Assembly (NCBI RefSeq): GCF_900182595.1
Contig: NZ_FXTN01000002.1
Location: forward strand, 310,001 to 374,000
DNA length: 64,000 nucleotides
Direction: 5' to 3'
From: Pedobacter westerhofensis
Lineage (GTDB): Bacteria; Bacteroidota; Bacteroidia; Sphingobacteriales; Sphingobacteriaceae
Shown here: piece by piece, positions 1-8,221 of the stretch
How the letters are laid out: each line of letters begins with the position of its first letter
Numbering within the stretch: position 1 is the stretch's first letter
Program-made: the position numbers and the translations under genes
Notes under the pieces: model-generated
Seen by the model: only the letters and a program-made list of their open reading frames with translations
Database searches by the model: none
Told to the model about the DNA's origin: nothing

Positions 1-657
1 TGCAGTTGTGCTCCAGGCTTTGAAATCGCGCTTAGAGATGCACATGGTTTCGAGGAGTTCCCCGATATTAAATATCCTGTAATCGCTGCGGGCAGTTTTG
101 AGCAGTCCGATATCCCGGCTGCCTGCTTTTTGCCTGGCTCTGGAAATCCAGAGGAAATCAAAAGGTATCACGGTATCCAGTGCGGCGGCGGTTGCTTTAA
201 GCCGGTTGCTTAGCGGTTCCTTTTTATGGAGTATATCTGCGATTTGTATTGTGGGAGCAGGTTGTTCGTAATGCTGATATTTTTGGTGCTGCTCATGACG
301 GTAACGTGCAATGTCGAGCATCACCATCAGATCTTTTTCCCTGAAAGGCTTAACCATAAAGCCATAGGGCAGGGTAGCCTTGGCTGCTTCGAGGGTTGCC
401 TGGTTGGTATTGGCAGAAATATAAATAAAGGGGAGATTCATCTGTCTGAGCTGCACGGCCAGTTCAATCCCCGTTTTATCGCCCTGTAAAAAGATGTCAA
501 GCAGTACCCAGTCGGGCTTCTTGGCGTTGATTAATTCGAGGGCCTTAATTACAGAGGGTGCGATGCCGCACACAAAATAGCCTGCTTTTTCCAGCATGAT
601 CCGCAGATCATTTGCTACAATAAATTCATCTTCTACAATTAGGATTTTTTCTTTCAT
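1..657 (-). CDS. Response regulator, REC domain plus GAF-like region (partial, runs off left edge)
   Basis: The minus-strand frame is open from an ATG at 657 to position 1, so the C-terminus is missing. Residues 1 to about 120 form a receiver domain: the acidic pair E9/D10, the phosphoacceptor D54 in VLLDIF, S81 in YISAN and K103 in VKPF are all present. After a short linker, residues from about 145 look GAF-like (LKATAAALDTVIPFDFLWIS). The REC type (ILIVEDEFIVANDLR) is the kind usually paired with HisKA_2 kinases in Bacteroidota, and such a kinase lies at 5660. Full-length relatives often continue into a sigma-54 AAA+ domain, but that part is outside the window, so the output function is inferred only. 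Confidence 0.85.
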   Translation of the reverse strand, partial: MKEKILIVEDEFIVANDLRIMLEKAGYFVCGIAPSVIKALELINAKKPDWVLLDIFLQGDKTGIELAVQLRQMNLPFIYISANTNQATLEAAKATLPYGFMVKPFREKDLMVMLDIARYRHEQHQKYQHYEQPAPTIQIADILHKKEPLSNRLKATAAALDTVIPFDFLWISRARQKAGSRDIGLLKTARSDYRIFNIGELLETMCISKRDFKAWSTTA

Positions 658-983
658 CTGAATTGTTTTGTCTTTATCTCATACCCTATAACTGAGCAGG
701 AAATCAGGCATATTCTTCTGGTTACTGATCAATAACAGCACCAGTTGGTAATTGATTTATTCACAGCTCTTTGTACCTGACTGCATCATTTTGTCTCTGA
801 CGACAGGTCGTGAATTTACGAAATAATAGCTTCTCAAACCGCAAAATGCTGAATATCCCGTTTCGTAAATCGACGATATGCAGTTAGTGATTTTTTTACT
901 GTTATTTTTTAATATGCTGATTTAAAGTGGCTTGCTCTGTGGTCTGTTTCTTGGATACTGAGGGAAACAATATAATATTGATT
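658..983. other. Intergenic region with one spaced inverted repeat
   Basis: This 326-base gap separates the minus-strand response regulator from the remnants to its right, so it should contain the regulator's promoter. No good TAnnTTTG element was found. One inverted repeat is visible: ATTTACGAAA at 814-823 and its exact complement TTTCGTAAAT at 861-870, separated by 37 bases. This could be a protein-binding site or a weak hairpin. Nothing else was recognised. Confidence 0.4.
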
Positions 984-1274
984 ATGAAACCATCACCGAA
1001 TCTTCATTCGCCCGAAAATCACACTTTAGTTTTAATCGATTTTGAAGGACAAATGGCTTTTTCCACTAAAAGTATTGCTATTAATGAGCTTTGTACGAAT
1101 GTGGCGATCGTAGCCGGGGTCTGGAAAATTTTTAATATATTAACCATTGTAAGCACTGTTGCAGAAGAATTCTTTTCAGGGCCGGTATTTCCTGAGATTG
1201 AAGAGTTTTATCCTGCAGCGAGCTCCCCTCATATTGACAGAACATCCATGAATACCTGGGAAGATGAGGGGTGA
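984..1274 (+). pseudogene. Isochorismatase-family hydrolase, N-terminal fragment
   Basis: Translation from the ATG at 984 gives about 96 residues resembling the start of YcaC-like isochorismatase hydrolases. It has the opening strand with the catalytic Asp (TLVLIDFEGQMAF), then NVAIVAG, then FFSGPVFPEI and MNTWEDEG. Family members are about 180-220 residues and continue with the catalytic Lys and Cys region, which is absent. The frame ends at 1274 and the following DNA encodes a different family, so the 3' half was lost in a deletion. A longer reading starting at 927 adds nothing family-like. It is not expected to be active. Confidence 0.7.
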
Positions 1275-1594
1275 AAAAGTTTCGCATCCAGAATGGGCAG
1301 AAAGAACATGTGCCTAATCCACTGCATTTGCCGGAAAAGCTAGATGCGCTGGTTGCCACTTTTTCTGATAACATAGTGCCCTTCCTGGTAGCTATTGGTT
1401 TTGGAACCAGGATCTTCCTGCTGCCCTCTATCGGTGTCACTGCAACCGGGTATTTTGTAGTACACCGGAACGATGATATTGAAGTACGGGATGTGCCTTA
1501 TATGTATATGCTTGCAAGGCTCTTTTTGCTGGTTCTGGGGCCTGGGTCATATTCCGTGGATAGTAATCTTTATCACATTTATTTTAACCATTAA
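1271..1594 (+). pseudogene. DoxX-family membrane protein, C-terminal fragment
   Basis: The frame opening at GTG 1271 overlaps the end of the hydrolase fragment. From about residue 17 it reads like the C-terminal two thirds of a DoxX-type protein: PLHLPEKLDALVATFSD, then IVPFLVAIGFGTR, ITVTATGYFVVH-like hydrophobic sequence, then LLVLGPGSYSVDS. The first transmembrane helix and the N-terminus of the family are missing. The first residues (KKFRIQNGQKEHVP) have no membrane character and probably derive from the deletion junction. Recognition is by eye from family pattern, so the family call is moderately secure and the remnant status is likely. Confidence 0.6.
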
Positions 1595-1703
1595 AAGGTA
1601 ATTTTATATTATGCAGATCATTCATTATCAAAAGGTAACAATTGATTATGGTATGAAATTATAACTAATCATATTCATTCTTTAACATTCAAAAAAAATA
1701 AAA

Positions 1704-2177
1704 ATGGAAGCAAAAATTGGTATCAGCAAAGACCGCCTCGCAGAGGTGGCACATTCACTCAGCAGAGTTCTTGCAGACGAATTTGTCCTGTACACAAAAA
1801 CCCGTAAAGCGCACTGGAATATTGAAGGCCCGGATTTTTACAACAAGCATAAATTCTTTGAGGAGCAGTACAACCAGCTAGAGGAAATCATTGATGAGGT
1901 GGCAGAACGTATCCGCAAACTGGGGCATTATGCGCCGGCATCGCTGAAGCAGTTTCTTGAACTCACTCATTTATCAGAAGATGACAGGGAACAGAATGAC
2001 AGTCAGGGTTATATCAAGATGCTGCTTGCAGATCATGAAAGTATCATTATCCACATCAGGGAAAACATCAACAACTATGTAGCCCCGCTGAAAGATCTGG
2101 GTACGAGCGACTATGTAACGGGGCTAATGGAAAAACATGAGACGATGGCCTGGATGTTAAGGGCACATTTATCATAA
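1704..2177 (+). CDS. dps: Dps-family DNA-binding ferritin-like protein
   Basis: 157 residues, normal for Dps. These proteins form 12-subunit shells that oxidise Fe2+ with H2O2, store the iron and protect DNA during starvation and oxidative stress. The intersubunit ferroxidase ligands are recognisable: H37 in KAHWNI, H49 in NKHKFFEEQY, and D64 and E68 in DEVAER. The N-terminus is short and not notably lysine-rich, so DNA binding may be weak or absent. The next gene starts 7 bases after the stop, so the two are probably cotranscribed. The AT-rich 109-base upstream gap should hold the promoter, but no clear consensus was seen. Confidence 0.93.
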   Translation: MEAKIGISKDRLAEVAHSLSRVLADEFVLYTKTRKAHWNIEGPDFYNKHKFFEEQYNQLEEIIDEVAERIRKLGHYAPASLKQFLELTHLSEDDREQNDSQGYIKMLLADHESIIIHIRENINNYVAPLKDLGTSDYVTGLMEKHETMAWMLRAHLS

Positions 2178-2183
2178 AACTAA

Positions 2184-2882
2184 ATGGAAGAAAAACAGAA
2201 TAAGATCTGGTTTGTAACACTGGTGCTGACCATCATTGCCGGCTATTGCGATACCATCACATTTGTGGCTGCGGATAAGATCTTTTCAGCACACGTAACC
2301 GGGAACTTTATTGTGTTTGCCTACCAGCTGGTGAAAGGGGCAGAGGGTGATGCCTGGATAAAGTTGCTCAGCTTTCCGGTATTCATGCTGGCAGTAATGA
2401 CCGACGGCTGGATAGCAGCAAGGTTCTCGAGCAGGCATTTTGTACTGTGCTGCGAAGGAGTGATTTTGATTTTGGCTGGACTAATGGCTTATTCTCTTGG
2501 ATATATCGAGAATGCCGTAATCACCTGGCCGATGTACCTGGTAACGATGGTCATTGTTTTTGCTATGGGATTACAGAATGCCTTCGGGAAACTTTTTGCG
2601 AAGGAAACGTATGGCCCAACCACAATGATGACCGGCAATGCAACGCAGTTTGCACTGGATATCCGCCTGTACCTGGTGTCTGGCATAAAAAGCGGTGACT
2701 ATATTCCGGCCATCGGCAGTGGGCTTGTTACACTGGGCGGCTTCCTAACGGGATGTTTTCTGGGCGCGTATATTGGTAAACTGTTCGGCCTTGCCGGCGT
2801 AGTTATTCCCGGCCTGGCAATGGTGGCCTGTTACTTTTATACCAGGCCTGCCGCTGAATTCGGACAACCGAAAGAATTATAA
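2184..2882 (+). CDS. YoaK/DUF1275 family membrane protein
   Basis: A 232-residue, very hydrophobic protein with about six predicted membrane segments. It fits the YoaK (DUF1275) family: the early GYCDTITFVAADKIFSAHVTGN stretch is the family signature, followed by MGLQNAFGKLF and MTGNATQFALD. No biochemical role is firmly established for the family; members are annotated as small integral inner-membrane proteins. It follows dps at 7 bases and probably shares its transcript, so a stress context is possible but only inferred. Confidence 0.85.
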   Translation: MEEKQNKIWFVTLVLTIIAGYCDTITFVAADKIFSAHVTGNFIVFAYQLVKGAEGDAWIKLLSFPVFMLAVMTDGWIAARFSSRHFVLCCEGVILILAGLMAYSLGYIENAVITWPMYLVTMVIVFAMGLQNAFGKLFAKETYGPTTMMTGNATQFALDIRLYLVSGIKSGDYIPAIGSGLVTLGGFLTGCFLGAYIGKLFGLAGVVIPGLAMVACYFYTRPAAEFGQPKEL

Positions 2883-2914
2883 AGGAATTTGATACAATAC
2901 ATAAATTAATACAT

Positions 2915-3850
2915 ATGAACAACAGTATTTTAGGTCTGCACCATATTACTGCCATCGCAAGTGATGCCCGGCAGAATTTTGACTTTTACACAAAAACCCT
3001 GGGCTTAAGACTCGTTAAAAAGACCGTCAACTTTGATGATCCTGACACTTATCACCTGTATTACGGAGATGAAAGCGGTTCTGCAGGTACAATACTGACA
3101 TTTTTTCCCTGGACGGGTATAGGACAGGGAACGGAAGGCCTGGGCATGGCTACCGAAATTGGTTATTCAGTACCTTCAGGAAGCCTTGATTTCTGGATGC
3201 AAAGACTGAAAGACAACAAACTGAACCATGCTGAAATTTCAGAACGTTTTGGTGAATCACTGCTTACTTTTCGTGATCCGGATGGCTTATCACTGAGTCT
3301 GATCGTTCCTGCGAAACCGGACAGCAGAACCCCATGGGAAACAGCTGATATCAAAAGCGATACCGCTACAAAAGGGTTCCACAGCACCACACTTACCCTG
3401 CAAAGCATTGACGAAACGGCAAAAGTGCTGACTGATCTTTTTGGCTACCATTTACTGTCGCAGGAAGGCAACCGGTACCGTTTTATAACGGACACTGTAG
3501 ATACGGCAGAGATTGTTGATTTACTGGAGCTTCCAAATGGATCAAGAGGCAGAAATGCTGCAGGCACCAATCACCACGTAGCTTTCCGTGTAAAAGATGA
3601 GCATGTACAGATGGAGATGAGGGAAAAGATCCTCAGCAAAAATTTACAGATCACCGGCAAGATAGACCGGGACTACTTTTTCTCGCTTTACTTCCGTGAG
3701 CCGGGAGGCGTGCTTTTTGAGATTGCCACAGAAAATCCGGGATTTACGGTTGATGAGCCATTGAATGAGCTGGGAACGAACCTGAAGTTACCACATCAGC
3801 ATGAAGGATTAAGGACACATCTTGAGAAGAGCCTTCCGGAACTAAAATAA
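2915..3850 (+). CDS. VOC-superfamily ring-cleaving dioxygenase-like protein
   Basis: 311 residues containing two vicinal-oxygen-chelate modules, roughly residues 7-130 and 155-290. The first begins LGLHHITAIASD with a metal-ligand His, and the second contains TNHHVAFRV and ends FREPGGVLFEIATE, which supplies a Glu ligand. Length and layout match the MhqA/MhqO-type proteins, annotated as ring-cleaving dioxygenases and linked to quinone or hydroquinone detoxification in Bacillus. The substrate here is unknown. It starts 32 bases after the previous gene and may be the last member of the dps transcript. Confidence 0.8.
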   Translation: MNNSILGLHHITAIASDARQNFDFYTKTLGLRLVKKTVNFDDPDTYHLYYGDESGSAGTILTFFPWTGIGQGTEGLGMATEIGYSVPSGSLDFWMQRLKDNKLNHAEISERFGESLLTFRDPDGLSLSLIVPAKPDSRTPWETADIKSDTATKGFHSTTLTLQSIDETAKVLTDLFGYHLLSQEGNRYRFITDTVDTAEIVDLLELPNGSRGRNAAGTNHHVAFRVKDEHVQMEMREKILSKNLQITGKIDRDYFFSLYFREPGGVLFEIATENPGFTVDEPLNELGTNLKLPHQHEGLRTHLEKSLPELK

Positions 3851-3960
3851 GTGAATAAGGTGATCTTTTCATAACCAGAAACTCAGCCTTCATGCTTTCA
3901 CTTTGCCAGCCGGATGCAGCTATAATTATTTGTATGTTGTTGTGGATATTCTGGGCGATA

Positions 3961-3996
3961 TCATCCAGGAAAATAGATTTTGTATTTCCTGGATGA
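3961..3996. promoter_or_regulatory. Perfect 12-bp inverted repeat upstream of the sigma-54 activator
   Basis: TCATCCAGGAAA at 3961-3972 and its exact complement TTTCCTGGATGA at 3985-3996 flank a 12-base spacer containing TAGATTTTG, one base longer than a Bacteroidota -7 element. The repeat ends 32 bases before the ATG at 4029, and no T-run follows it. An operator over the promoter, perhaps for autoregulation, fits better than a terminator. Its position also argues against a translation start at 3903. Confidence 0.55.
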
Positions 3997-4028
3997 ATGT
4001 GTTAATTTCACGAAATATCGTCAATACT

Positions 4029-5594
4029 ATGCCTGAGCGGAAAAATGATTTGGAGGGAGAATACTTTAGCTTGAAACAGCTTCTTCAGGGGATATTTTCA
4101 AAGTTGCAGCCGCTGTTCTCTACCGACTGTGCCGCAATCACCCTATATCAAAACGACGATGAGCATATTGCCCGGTCCTATATCGCGCTGCGAAACTGTA
4201 AAGGTGAGTTTATCGCTGAACAGCTCATCAGAGATCCTGTTGCCTTCTCCAGCATAACCAGAGAAATCTCTGGCTTCCAATTTCCGGTGCTCAGATCAGC
4301 AGAAGACTGGATGGCTGAATTTGGAAACAATCATCATATTATTAATCACCCGGAAGAATATCTTTACCATTGTTATATTCCTTTGGAGGCGAACAACCGT
4401 ATTATGGGTACATTCGAAATCCACAATCTTGATCAGCAATTTAGTTCTGAGGCACTGAATTACTGCTGCAGTATTTCTGACCTGGTATCGGGACTGCTGA
4501 CTGCTTTGCAGCCCTTACCGGCCTTGCCAACAGGAGAGGAATTATTATCAACAATCAGGAAACAGCAGGCCGAACTTGAGAAATATAAGAAAGAACTGGA
4601 TAAGCACCTGCAATATTTTGCTGAGGAATCAGCGGAGCCCTACCATTATCCGGATATGGCAGGAAACAGCAGGGAAATGCAGCAGGTCTTTAAACTGCTG
4701 GACAGGATGTCATCTTCGGATACTACGGTCCTCATTCTCGGTGAAACAGGTACCGGAAAGGAGCTGATTGCAAGGGCTATTCATCAACAGTCTCCCAGAA
4801 AGGATCAACCGATGATTAAGATCAACTGCGCGGCAGTTCCTCGCAACCTCATTGAATCAGAATTATTCGGGCATGAAAAAGGCAGCTTTACCGGCGCAAT
4901 GGAAAGAAGGATCGGTAAATTTGAGCTGGCTGACCGGGGTACGATTTTTCTGGATGAAGTTGCTGAACTTTCTCCTGATCTGCAGGTGAAACTTTTGAGG
5001 GTTTTACAGGAGAAGGAAATTGAACGTATCGGCGGGAAGAGCACCATTGCTACCGATGTGAGAATCATCTCCGCCACAAACCGGAATCTTTTTAATGAAG
5101 TTGAAGCCGGCCGCTTCAGAACAGACCTCTTTTACAGGCTGAATGTGTTTCCCATCGAACTCCCACCTTTGCGGAACAGAAGATTAGACATACCGGCACT
5201 CGCAGCTTATTTTCTGGAGCGGTTTAGCAGTAAATCCGGCAGAAAGATCAATGGGTTTTCAAAAAAAGTAATGGCCTGCATGATGGCCTATAACTGGCCC
5301 GGAAATGTGAGAGAGCTGGAGCATTTAATTGAAAGGCAGGTGATACTTACAGAACAACCTGTCATCACTGAGCTCGCCATCCCTGAGGGCGGGAAAGGAC
5401 TACTGGCACAGCATGTTACCGGAGAGATTATAAAAACCGTTATGGAAAATGAGCGCGACCATATTTTAGCTGTTCTTGAACGCTGCAACGGTAAAGTATC
5501 AGGTCCACACGGTGCTGCCAGATTACTGGGGATCCCAGCTACCACACTTAACTCCAAGATCAAGAAGCTCGGTTTATCTAAAAAGCATAAGTAA
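4029..5594 (+). CDS. Sigma-54-dependent transcriptional activator (GAF, AAA+, Fis-type HTH)
   Basis: 521 residues from the ATG at 4029; the frame is open back to 3903, but that would run through a palindrome and has no clear domain. Residues 15-160 are GAF-like. The AAA+ domain has Walker A GETGTGKE at 238-245 and the sigma-54 contact loop as GSFTGA at 285-290 (usual form GAFTGA), then FLDEVAEL (Walker B) and an arginine-rich [14 protein letters not shown] block. The C-terminal HTH ([24 protein letters not shown]) is Fis-like. It has no receiver domain, so activity is probably set by the GAF ligand or partner proteins. It lies 65 bases before a sensor kinase and next to the T6SS; VasH in Vibrio cholerae is a precedent for this activator class driving T6SS genes. 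Confidence 0.93.
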   Translation: MPERKNDLEGEYFSLKQLLQGIFSKLQPLFSTDCAAITLYQNDDEHIARSYIALRNCKGEFIAEQLIRDPVAFSSITREISGFQFPVLRSAEDWMAEFGNNHHIINHPEEYLYHCYIPLEANNRIMGTFEIHNLDQQFSSEALNYCCSISDLVSGLLTALQPLPALPTGEELLSTIRKQQAELEKYKKELDKHLQYFAEESAEPYHYPDMAGNSREMQQVFKLLDRMSSSDTTVLILGETGTGKELIARAIHQQSPRKDQPMIKINCAAVPRNLIESELFGHEKGSFTGAMERRIGKFELADRGTIFLDEVAELSPDLQVKLLRVLQEKEIERIGGKSTIATDVRIISATNRNLFNEVEAGRFRTDLFYRLNVFPIELPPLRNRRLDIPALAAYFLERFSSKSGRKINGFSKKVMACMMAYNWPGNVRELEHLIERQVILTEQPVITELAIPEGGKGLLAQHVTGEIIKTVMENERDHILAVLERCNGKVSGPHGAARLLGIPATTLNSKIKKLGLSKKHK

Positions 5595-5659
5595 ATACAA
5601 TATTGCGTTGTAACACATACTTTGTGCGGTTGATAAATAAATTGGTTATTTTCGCGGTG

Positions 5660-8155
5660 ATGCGAAGATTTGTGTTCCTGTTCTCTTTTACATTCATTTT
5701 TCTGATTAGCCATCATGTTCTGGCTTCGAAAGAACAGCAGTATTCTTTATCTGATTTGAAAGCGATGCTTCATCAGAAGCATACCCTCCGGTACCGTCTG
5801 ATCCTTAACCTGAGGATCAGCGACTTCTATTTTTACAGCAAAGTGAATAATGAAAAAAACCTGGATAGTGCATTGTACTATGCCAGAGAAGCCTATGCGA
5901 TCAAACGGGCCAATCCTGGCCTTGATCCCCAGGGCTGGTCTAAAGTGAATATCGCGAAATTTCTCATCAGAAAAAAACAGATGGGAGCTGCCAAAGCGAT
6001 GCTGGCTGACGGAGATGTCAATTTCAGGAAAAACCTTCTGATGAGTATTGGCCGGTACTACCTCTTTAAAGCGGGCGAAGAAAAAAAAGATCTGGATAGC
6101 GCAGAATTCCTGCTTAAGGGTTCCATAAAGTTAAGCCGGCTGGTTCATGATATTTTTACAGAACAATTGAATGAACTGTACCTGATTACGGTAAAACTGG
6201 AAAGGGGAGACCGCATCGGAACGCGGCAAATGTATACTGCACTTGCAAAAGAATGTTTGACGAAAAACAATCTTGATGGTGCAGCAGAAGCATATTCGAC
6301 AATGGGCGACCATTTTATGTTCTCTGAAACAAAGGAAAAGCTGTCGGCTTACTACAAAGCGATGGAACTTTTCAGGATGAATGGGCAGGGGGTTGAGCAG
6401 ATGAATATGCTGCGGGCAATCGCAGAAATAACATTCCATGAGGGCAAGCTTGCTGTTGCAGAAAAACAGTTGCTTACTGTACTGCGCTGGTACAGGAACA
6501 ACCATTATAAAAACGCACAGGATATCCACTCACAGCTTTCCAATTCTTACCGCTTTAAAGGGGATTTGGTCAATGCGCTCTTCTATGCACTGGAAGCGGT
6601 TAAAAGTGCGCAGCTGACAGAGGGCGACGAGGCTGAGGGAGTTTACTTTAGCGGGCTGGCCCAGATCTACAATGAAATGGGAGACGACCGCAACAGTGTG
6701 TTGTGGTACAAAAAAACGCTGGAATCGCTGAAACATAAGAAGTCTGAATTCTTGTATGTAAACCTGAAAGATCTCTCGGATTACCTGATAAAGGAAGGGA
6801 AATCGGCCGATGTAATTAAACTTCTGGATAGTATCCACAACCCAAAAAACTCAACGCCGCTGGAAAACGAAATTGTTGCTGCAATCAAAGGGAACTGCTA
6901 CAATTATCAGAAGAATTACCCACTCGCAGAAAAATACTATCTGGAGATGTTAAAATGGGAGCAGCAGGCGCGCCTGCATACTTTTAGTTCTTCAGACTCT
7001 TATCATATCCTGGCCAGCTTTTACATTACAGTGGGCAATTATTCCAGGGCTGAATACTACCTGCAGCGGATCCTGAGCATGCCTGCGGGCACTTATCCGC
7101 TGTCGCGCGTTAAAGATGTATACCTTCAGTTGTACCGTGCAGATTCTGCGAGAAATGATCTCTCATCCGCACTGCTGCATTATAAAATGTATAAAAGCAT
7201 AAATGACACCATATTTAATAAGGACAAGGAAAACCAGATACAGGAGTTGCTAATCAAATACGGTGCGGATAAAAAGGAGGCGGATAATCAACTGCTCCGT
7301 AAAGAATCGCTGATACAGCGGGATGAATTGCGGAAAGCTGACCTGATTGCAAAGATTACAATCAGTGGTACACTGGCGCTGCTGCTGATCATGGTGCTCC
7401 TGTATATCCAGTTTAAAAACAGGAAGCAAGCCAATCTGATGCTGGTAAGGCATCAGCAGGAAATTACATCTAAAAATATTTCCATGCAGGAGCTGATTGA
7501 CCGGCAGGTAAAACTGCTTTCAGAAAAGGAATGGCTGCTAAAGGAGATCCATCACCGTGTTAAAAACAATCTGCAGGTGGTCATGAGCCTGCTGAATGCC
7601 CAGGTGAATTATACTGATAATGCTGTGGCCGTATCGGCGATCCGCGACAGCCAGAACAGGATGCACTCTATTTCCCTGATCCATGAAAAGATTTTTCAGT
7701 CTGAAACTGTGGCTTCCATTGATATCCGGTCGTACATTATTGATTTAATGAAGTTCCTCTGTGATTCTTTCCATTTTAACCAGCGGATCAATTTTGAGTT
7801 TATCATCCCGTTGGTACAATTTGATATCGTTCAGGCGATGCCATTGGGATTGATTATTAATGAGGCGATGACCAATATCATCAAGTATGCCTTTCCAAAT
7901 AATGAGAATGGCAAGGTGACGGTGGAGCTTAGGCCACTGGGGAGCGACTATTATAATTTTATAATTTCAGATAATGGGATCGGCTTGCCTGATGAATTTG
8001 ATTTTGAGCAGAGCAATACACTAGGGATGGTGCTGATGCAAGGGTTAAGCCAGCAGATTGACGGGGAGATTTCTATCCGCTCGGAGAATGGTGTGCAGGT
8101 GAGTGTAAAATTTCTGCTTATTAAACCGGGAGCAGACCTGTATGCCGGAGGCTGA
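5660..8155 (+). CDS. TPR sensor histidine kinase with HisKA_2-type H-box
   Basis: 831 residues from the ATG at 5660, chosen because it opens a signal peptide (MRRFVFLFSFTFIFLISHHV); the frame also has an ATG at 5603. A long helical periplasmic region with tetratricopeptide-like repeats fills about residues 30-540. One membrane helix follows (ISGTLALLLIMVLLYIQF), then a coiled coil, then the H-box EIHHRVKNNLQ with the phosphoacceptor at H631. The ATPase domain follows, with N-box NEAMTNIIKYAF and DNGIGLP. Such kinases phosphorylate response regulators like the one at 1-657. It is cotranscribed or nearly so with the sigma-54 activator and is convergent with tssK. Confidence 0.92.
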   Translation: MRRFVFLFSFTFIFLISHHVLASKEQQYSLSDLKAMLHQKHTLRYRLILNLRISDFYFYSKVNNEKNLDSALYYAREAYAIKRANPGLDPQGWSKVNIAKFLIRKKQMGAAKAMLADGDVNFRKNLLMSIGRYYLFKAGEEKKDLDSAEFLLKGSIKLSRLVHDIFTEQLNELYLITVKLERGDRIGTRQMYTALAKECLTKNNLDGAAEAYSTMGDHFMFSETKEKLSAYYKAMELFRMNGQGVEQMNMLRAIAEITFHEGKLAVAEKQLLTVLRWYRNNHYKNAQDIHSQLSNSYRFKGDLVNALFYALEAVKSAQLTEGDEAEGVYFSGLAQIYNEMGDDRNSVLWYKKTLESLKHKKSEFLYVNLKDLSDYLIKEGKSADVIKLLDSIHNPKNSTPLENEIVAAIKGNCYNYQKNYPLAEKYYLEMLKWEQQARLHTFSSSDSYHILASFYITVGNYSRAEYYLQRILSMPAGTYPLSRVKDVYLQLYRADSARNDLSSALLHYKMYKSINDTIFNKDKENQIQELLIKYGADKKEADNQLLRKESLIQRDELRKADLIAKITISGTLALLLIMVLLYIQFKNRKQANLMLVRHQQEITSKNISMQELIDRQVKLLSEKEWLLKEIHHRVKNNLQVVMSLLNAQVNYTDNAVAVSAIRDSQNRMHSISLIHEKIFQSETVASIDIRSYIIDLMKFLCDSFHFNQRINFEFIIPLVQFDIVQAMPLGLIINEAMTNIIKYAFPNNENGKVTVELRPLGSDYYNFIISDNGIGLPDEFDFEQSNTLGMVLMQGLSQQIDGEISIRSENGVQVSVKFLLIKPGADLYAGG

Positions 8156-8164
8156 TTAAACAGG

Positions 8165-8214
8165 AATATTTACCGGACTTGCGGTTCCTTTTACAGGCAA
8201 ATCCGGTAAATATT
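8165..8214. terminator. Bidirectional hairpin between histidine kinase and tssK
   Basis: A perfect 13-bp stem, AATATTTACCGGA at 8165-8177 pairing with TCCGGTAAATATT at 8202-8214, lies in the 66-base gap between two convergent genes. The loop is 24 bases and there is no long T-run, but A/T-rich stem ends serve both directions. Its position makes a shared transcription terminator likely. Confidence 0.7.
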
Positions 8215-8221
8215 GCGGGCT

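Noticed and set aside
226..489. Plus-strand open frame at the left edge
   Set aside because: It is the shadow of the response regulator, whose minus-strand reading gives a clear REC domain.
1132..1440. Minus-strand open frame across the two gene remnants
   Set aside because: No domain pattern; the plus strand shows two recognisable families over the same bases.
3888..3908. GG-N10-GC match on the minus strand (CTGGCAAAGTGAAAGC)
   Set aside because: No minus-strand gene lies downstream of it, and the -12 box is AAGC, not TTGC.
3903..4028. N-terminal extension of the sigma-54 activator
   Set aside because: No domain similarity, and it would translate through a perfect palindrome that looks regulatory.
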